Source: Burkholderia sp. (GTDB taxonomy: Bacteria > Pseudomonadota > Gammaproteobacteria > Burkholderiales > Burkholderiaceae). From it: DNA of 16,059 bases. The DNA lies in contig JASLEG010000165.1 of assembly GCA_030151225.1 (NCBI GenBank), positions 1-16,059 of the forward strand, in the 5' to 3' direction. Below, piece after piece: positions 12,568 through 16,059 of this stretch (positions within the stretch are counted from its first letter, which is position 1; every line of letters begins with the position of its first letter). The notes beneath the pieces are model-generated. The model had not been told where the DNA came from. It did not search any database and worked only from the letters and a program-made list of their open reading frames with translations. The position numbers and the translations under genes were made by a program.

Positions 12568-14715
12568 ATGCAACGCCTTCCTCATCACCGCATCAGGCAC
12601 GCCATCGCGGCGCGTCTGAGGAACCTCAACGTACTCGCCGGCAGCTGGTCGCGCCGGCGGCCGTTGTGGATGGTGTCGTTTTCCGTCAACGATGCGAGCC
12701 TCGCCGAGGGCATGCGCGCGGCCTGCGCGTCCACCGCGATGCTCGTGATCGGCAATCTGCTGCACGAACCCGATTTCGCCTGGGCGGCGATCGGCGCGTT
12801 CTGGACCTGCCTGGCCGACGCGGCCGGCTCGAACCGCACGCGCTTCGCGTCGATGGCGAGCTTCGCGGTGCTGTCGGTGATCGGCGGCGGCGTGACGGCG
12901 TTCGCGTCGGGCGTCGGCACGCTGGCGGCGCTGGCCGCCGTGCTGGTGTTCACCTCGCTCGGCGCGCTCGGGCGCATCTGGGGCGCGGCCACCGCGCAGG
13001 TCTCGATCCTGGCCGCCACCGCCTGCGTGGTGATGGCCGACCGGCCGATGCACGACCTGCGCGCGGGCTTCATGTTCCTGGCCGTGTACTTCGGCGGCTG
13101 CGTGTTCGCGATCGTGCTGAGCCTGACCGTATGGCGCATTCATCCGTTCGCGCAGGGCCGCGCGGCGGTGCGCGGCGTGTACGTGCGGCTGGCCGACATC
13201 GCGCTCGACGCGGCGCGGCTGCTGTCCGACACGGCCCAGGATCAGCGCGCCTGGGAAATGCACGCCTCGAAATACCGCTCGGACGCCCGCGCGACCATCG
13301 AGGCGGCGCGCCGCACGCTCGCGCGCATGCCGGTGGCCAAGACCGACCGGCGCGAATCCTATGCAAACCTGCTGATCGCGGTGGCCGACGGCGAGCGCTG
13401 GTTCGCGCATCTGATCGCGGTGGCCGGCGTGTGCCAGCGTGGTCGCCAGACGCTGCGCGATCCGGCGCGCGCGGCACGCGTGCTCGGCGGTATCGGCGAG
13501 CTGCTGCATCGCACCGGCGACGCGATCGACGAAGCGCCGTGGCATCGGCCCGATGCCCTGCAGCGACGCCTGCGCCGCTTCGCGCGCGGCCTCGACGCGG
13601 CGCTCGGCGAATCGATGACGATGGCGCTGCAGCTCGAACCCGATCCGGCCGATCTCACCCATGCGCCGCGTCGCCAGTTGTCGTGGACGCTGAGCCTGCG
13701 CGGCGTGCTTGCGCGCGCCTGGGTGACGTTCCGCGCCAATCTCTCGTGGAAGTCGATCGGCCTGCGGCATGCGGCGCGCGTGGCGGTGGCCACCACGCTC
13801 GGCTTCCTCGTGGTGCGCCTGCTCGGCGTGCCGTTCGGCTACTGGACCACGATGGCGACGCTGCTGATCCTGCAGCCGTCGATCGCGGGCACCTGGCCAC
13901 GCAGCGTCGAGCGCGCGGCGGGCAGCATCGTGGGCGGGCTGCTGGCGGCCGCGATCGGGCTGGTCGTGCATTCGCCGATCGGCATCTCGCTGGTGGTGTT
14001 CCCGCTGGTGTGCGCGACGATGGCGCTACGCCCGGTCAGCTACAGCCTGTTCGTGCTGTTCCTCACGCCCACCTTCGTGCTGGTGGCCGACTTCGCCACG
14101 CCGGCCGCGAGCGAGCTGGCCTATGCGCTGACCCGGCTCGGCAACAACGTGCTCGGCTGCGTGATCGCGCTCGCGGCCACCTTCCTGCTGTGGCCCACGC
14201 GCGAGCAGATCGACATCCGCGGGCAACTGGCCGCGGCGATTTCGGCCAACCTGCGCTATCTCGTCGATGCGATCGAGGCGCCGGGGCGCGCCAATCGCGA
14301 GGCGGAACGGCTGCGTCGCGACGCCGGCCTCGCCAGCAACAACGCGGAGGAGGCGTTCAACCGGATTCGCCTCGAGCGGCTCGACGACACGCGCTTCGAC
14401 ACGGCCGCCTCGACCGTGCTCGGGCTGCTGCGCCGGATGGCCGGCACCGCGGCGCATCTGCGCCTGAGCGTGCACGGCCCGCGCATGGAGATCGATCTGG
14501 TGGAATGGGTGGCCGCCGCCAGCGACGACATCGAGGCGATGCTCGCGACGGGCCGCACGCCGCCGCGCCGCGAGCTGCCGCCGCGCGAGAAGCTGGCCCA
14601 GCTCGAAACCGATGCGGTGGGCCAGATCGCGCTGCTGCAGCGCCTGATCGACGATCTGCAGCACGACGGCCCGCTCGCGCGGCGCAACCTCGCGGCGGTG
14701 CGGCGCGCGAGCTGA
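12568..14715 (+). CDS. FUSC-family inner-membrane exporter (aromatic-acid-exporter type)
   Basis: The gene encodes 715 residues from the ATG at 12568; an in-frame TTG at 12508 would add 20 residues and cannot be excluded, as neither has a good ribosome-binding site. The layout is the fusaric-acid-resistance type: a first membrane block (about residues 50-190, including AAIGAFWTCLADAAGSNRTR), a cytoplasmic helical region (about 195-385), a second membrane block (about 391-545) with FGYWTTMATLLILQPS at 423 and TWPRSVERAAGSIVGGLLAA, and a C-terminal cytoplasmic domain. Family members export aromatic acids or toxins, sometimes with HlyD-type partners, but no partner gene is adjacent. The substrate is unknown. 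It is monocistronic, with the AGGGTTTTCCCT promoter element upstream and a strong terminator downstream. Confidence 0.9.
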   Translation: MQRLPHHRIRHAIAARLRNLNVLAGSWSRRRPLWMVSFSVNDASLAEGMRAACASTAMLVIGNLLHEPDFAWAAIGAFWTCLADAAGSNRTRFASMASFAVLSVIGGGVTAFASGVGTLAALAAVLVFTSLGALGRIWGAATAQVSILAATACVVMADRPMHDLRAGFMFLAVYFGGCVFAIVLSLTVWRIHPFAQGRAAVRGVYVRLADIALDAARLLSDTAQDQRAWEMHASKYRSDARATIEAARRTLARMPVAKTDRRESYANLLIAVADGERWFAHLIAVAGVCQRGRQTLRDPARAARVLGGIGELLHRTGDAIDEAPWHRPDALQRRLRRFARGLDAALGESMTMALQLEPDPADLTHAPRRQLSWTLSLRGVLARAWVTFRANLSWKSIGLRHAARVAVATTLGFLVVRLLGVPFGYWTTMATLLILQPSIAGTWPRSVERAAGSIVGGLLAAAIGLVVHSPIGISLVVFPLVCATMALRPVSYSLFVLFLTPTFVLVADFATPAASELAYALTRLGNNVLGCVIALAATFLLWPTREQIDIRGQLAAAISANLRYLVDAIEAPGRANREAERLRRDAGLASNNAEEAFNRIRLERLDDTRFDTAASTVLGLLRRMAGTAAHLRLSVHGPRMEIDLVEWVAAASDDIEAMLATGRTPPRRELPPREKLAQLETDAVGQIALLQRLIDDLQHDGPLARRNLAAVRRAS

Positions 14716-14751
14716 TCGAAACCGCAAGCACTGCGAATCGTCCGGACGATA

Positions 14752-14780
14752 AAAAAGCGACGCCTCGGGCGTCGCTTTTT
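14752..14780 (+). terminator. Intrinsic bidirectional terminator between FUSC and LOG genes
   Basis: AAAAAGCGACGC (14752-14763) pairs with GCGTCGCTTTTT (14769-14780) around a 5-nt loop, with a T-run on the plus strand and an A-run at the other side. It ends both convergent genes. Confidence 0.92.
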
Positions 14781-14816
14781 CGTTGGGCCGGGTGCCGCCG
14801 GCGAGTTGCCTGCGAC

Positions 14817-15593
14817 TTACAGATAGAACATGCGGTCGTCGTCGTGGCGATCGTCGCGCTCGTGTTGCTGGGCCTCTGCTTCGGGCGTCTCGGCGCCTTC
14901 TTCGCCGGTGTCCTCGTAGAACGCGAGCACCGCTTCGAGCACCTGGTCCGGATCGTCGATCACCTGCATCAGGTCCATGTCGTCCGGATTGATCAGACCC
15001 ATCGGGATCAGCTGGTCGCGGAACCATTGCAGCAGGCCCTGCCAGAACTCGCTGCCCACCAGGATGATCGGCACCAGGCGCGACTTCTTGGTCTGGATCA
15101 GCGTGAGCACTTCCGAGAGCTCGTCGAGCGTGCCGAAGCCGCCCGGCATCACCACCACCGCGTCCGAATTCTTCACGAAGGTGACCTTGCGCGTGAAGAA
15201 GTGGCGGAAGCGCAGCGAGATGTCCTGGAAGTTGTTGCCCGATTGCTCGTGCGGCAACTCGATGTTGAGACCGACCGACGGCGCCTTGCCCGCGTGCGCG
15301 CCCTTGTTGGCCGCTTCCATGATGCCGGGGCCGCCGCCGGAGATCACGGCGAAGCCCGCGTCGGACAGTTTGCGCGCGATCTGCGCGGCGAGCTGATAGT
15401 GCGGCGACTCGGCCTTCAGGCGTGCGGAACCGTAGATGCTGACAGCCGGGCGGATCTCCGAGAGGTACTCGGTCGCCTCGATAAACTCTGCCATAATCGT
15501 GAACATCTGCCACGAAGCGCGGGCTTTCTTTGCTGTCGCGCGTTCTTGATCTGCCAGCGAACGCAAGCTCGGAATCACTTTTCTCTTATTCAT
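14817..15593 (-). CDS. LOG-family (TIGR00730) Rossmann-fold protein
   Basis: The gene encodes 258 residues. It has the nucleotide-binding SGGGPGIMEAANKGA (about 85-99), the conserved Arg135-Lys136 in FFTRKVTF, and the signature PGGFGTLDE (150-158, Glu158) of the cytokinin-activating LOG proteins, once misannotated as lysine decarboxylases. LOG enzymes release the base from nucleoside 5'-monophosphates by phosphoribohydrolase activity, so this is probably a nucleotide 5'-monophosphate nucleosidase, possibly a cytokinin-forming one. It carries a longer N-terminal helix region (about 45 residues) and an acidic tail rich in Asp/His/Arg (HERDDRHDDDR). The start at 15593 lies one base from the divergent polA ATG, and no Shine-Dalgarno sequence is strong. 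With amn it gives two base-releasing nucleotide enzymes in one window. Confidence 0.9.
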   Translation of the reverse strand: MNKRKVIPSLRSLADQERATAKKARASWQMFTIMAEFIEATEYLSEIRPAVSIYGSARLKAESPHYQLAAQIARKLSDAGFAVISGGGPGIMEAANKGAHAGKAPSVGLNIELPHEQSGNNFQDISLRFRHFFTRKVTFVKNSDAVVVMPGGFGTLDELSEVLTLIQTKKSRLVPIILVGSEFWQGLLQWFRDQLIPMGLINPDDMDLMQVIDDPDQVLEAVLAFYEDTGEEGAETPEAEAQQHERDDRHDDDRMFYL

Positions 15594-15594
15594 A

Positions 15595-16059
15595 ATGCCT
15601 GAAGAACAGAACCTGGAAGGTAAGACCCTGCTGTTGGTTGATGGTTCGAGCTATCTCTATCGGGCTTACCACGCCATGCCCGATTTGCGCGGGCCGGACG
15701 GTCAACCGACCGGTGCGCTGTACGGCATCATCAACATGCTGCGCCGCATGCGCAAGGAAGTTACAGCGGAGTATAGCGCGTGCGTGTTCGATGCGAAGGG
15801 CAAAACCTTCCGCGACGATCTCTATACCGAATACAAGGCGAATCGCCCGTCGATGCCGTCCGATCTCGCGCTGCAGATCGAGCCGATTCACGAGGCCGTG
15901 CGCGCGCTCGGCTGGCCGATCGTGGTCGTGGAAGGCGTGGAAGCCGATGACGTGATCGGCACGCTCGCGCTCCAGGCTACCGGGCAGGGTGTGAACACGG
16001 TGGTGTCCACTGGCGACAAGGACCTTGCGCAGCTCGTCAACGGCACTGTCACGCTGGTC
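15595..16059 (+). CDS. polA: DNA polymerase I, N-terminal part (cut by window edge)
   Basis: The first 155 residues are present, all within the 5'-3' exonuclease domain. The motif LLLVDGSSYLYRAYHAMPDL carries the metal-binding Asp16. Further acidic ligands are Asp66 (CVFDAKGKTFR), Asp118-Asp119 (VEADDVIG) and Asp141/Asp143 (STGDKDLAQLV). The opening MPEEQNLEGKTLLLVDGSS is the usual Burkholderia-type PolA start. The enzyme removes RNA primers and fills gaps during lagging-strand synthesis and repair. The ATG at 15595 has no Shine-Dalgarno sequence and stands 1 bp from the divergent LOG start codon, so the promoter must lie inside the LOG gene or the transcript is nearly leaderless. The rest of the gene lies beyond the window. 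Confidence 0.97.
   Translation, partial: MPEEQNLEGKTLLLVDGSSYLYRAYHAMPDLRGPDGQPTGALYGIINMLRRMRKEVTAEYSACVFDAKGKTFRDDLYTEYKANRPSMPSDLALQIEPIHEAVRALGWPIVVVEGVEADDVIGTLALQATGQGVNTVVSTGDKDLAQLVNGTVTLV

Noticed and set aside
12237..15602. 1121-codon plus-strand frame spanning FUSC and the LOG gene
   Set aside because: It passes through the promoter, the FUSC gene in another frame, a strong terminator and the antisense of LOG; Arg/Ala-rich shadow.

Overview
The window looks like core chromosome of a high-GC betaproteobacterium, almost certainly a Burkholderia species. The evidence is the strong GC bias at third codon positions (which creates very long shadow reading frames), Burkholderia-type family members (DUF3563, a BPSS1780-like membrane protein, DUF2782, a 2-Cys OhrR), and the combination of polA, a LOG-family gene, amn and a type II homoserine kinase in one neighbourhood. 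No phage, insertion sequence, CRISPR array, tRNA or rRNA is visible. The window cuts a DMT transporter gene at the left edge and polA at the right edge.

Left region (1-2034): an EamA/DMT permease (partial) and a LysR-type regulator lie on the minus strand. A small tautomerase gene is divergent from the regulator. The AT-rich intergenic segment holds two inverted repeats, and the regulator's natural ATG is out of frame with its body by one G in a run of five.

Region 2155-5957: a CYTH-CHAD protein on the plus strand converges on a PAP2-family membrane phosphatase on the minus strand. A PHB-depolymerase-family esterase then diverges from the phosphatase. A perfect 15-bp palindrome stands upstream of the esterase.

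Region 6052-7383: a 58-residue DUF3563 gene with a good -10 element and a strong terminator is followed by the organic-peroxide defence pair, ohrR upstream of ohr, both on the minus strand. A promoter and a palindromic operator are recognisable in front of ohr.

Region 7496-9798 (minus strand): a DUF2782 periplasmic protein gene, then thrB (threonine pathway), then a six-helix membrane protein gene that overlaps thrB by 10 nt. The first two are separated by a GC-rich segment with four copies of GGGCCGGC.

Region 9967-16059: amn (AMP nucleosidase) on the plus strand, a tiny secreted His/Trp-rich protein on the minus strand, a FUSC-family exporter on the plus strand, a LOG-family protein on the minus strand, and the start of polA on the plus strand. 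The LOG and polA start codons are divergent and separated by a single base.

Most genes are housekeeping or stress functions. I found no large undescribed system. The items most worth a second look are a promoter-adjacent motif (AGGG-TTTT-CCCT next to a -10) shared by the DUF3563 and FUSC genes, the apparent LysR frameshift, the 1-bp polA/LOG divergence, and several palindromic operators tied to particular genes.
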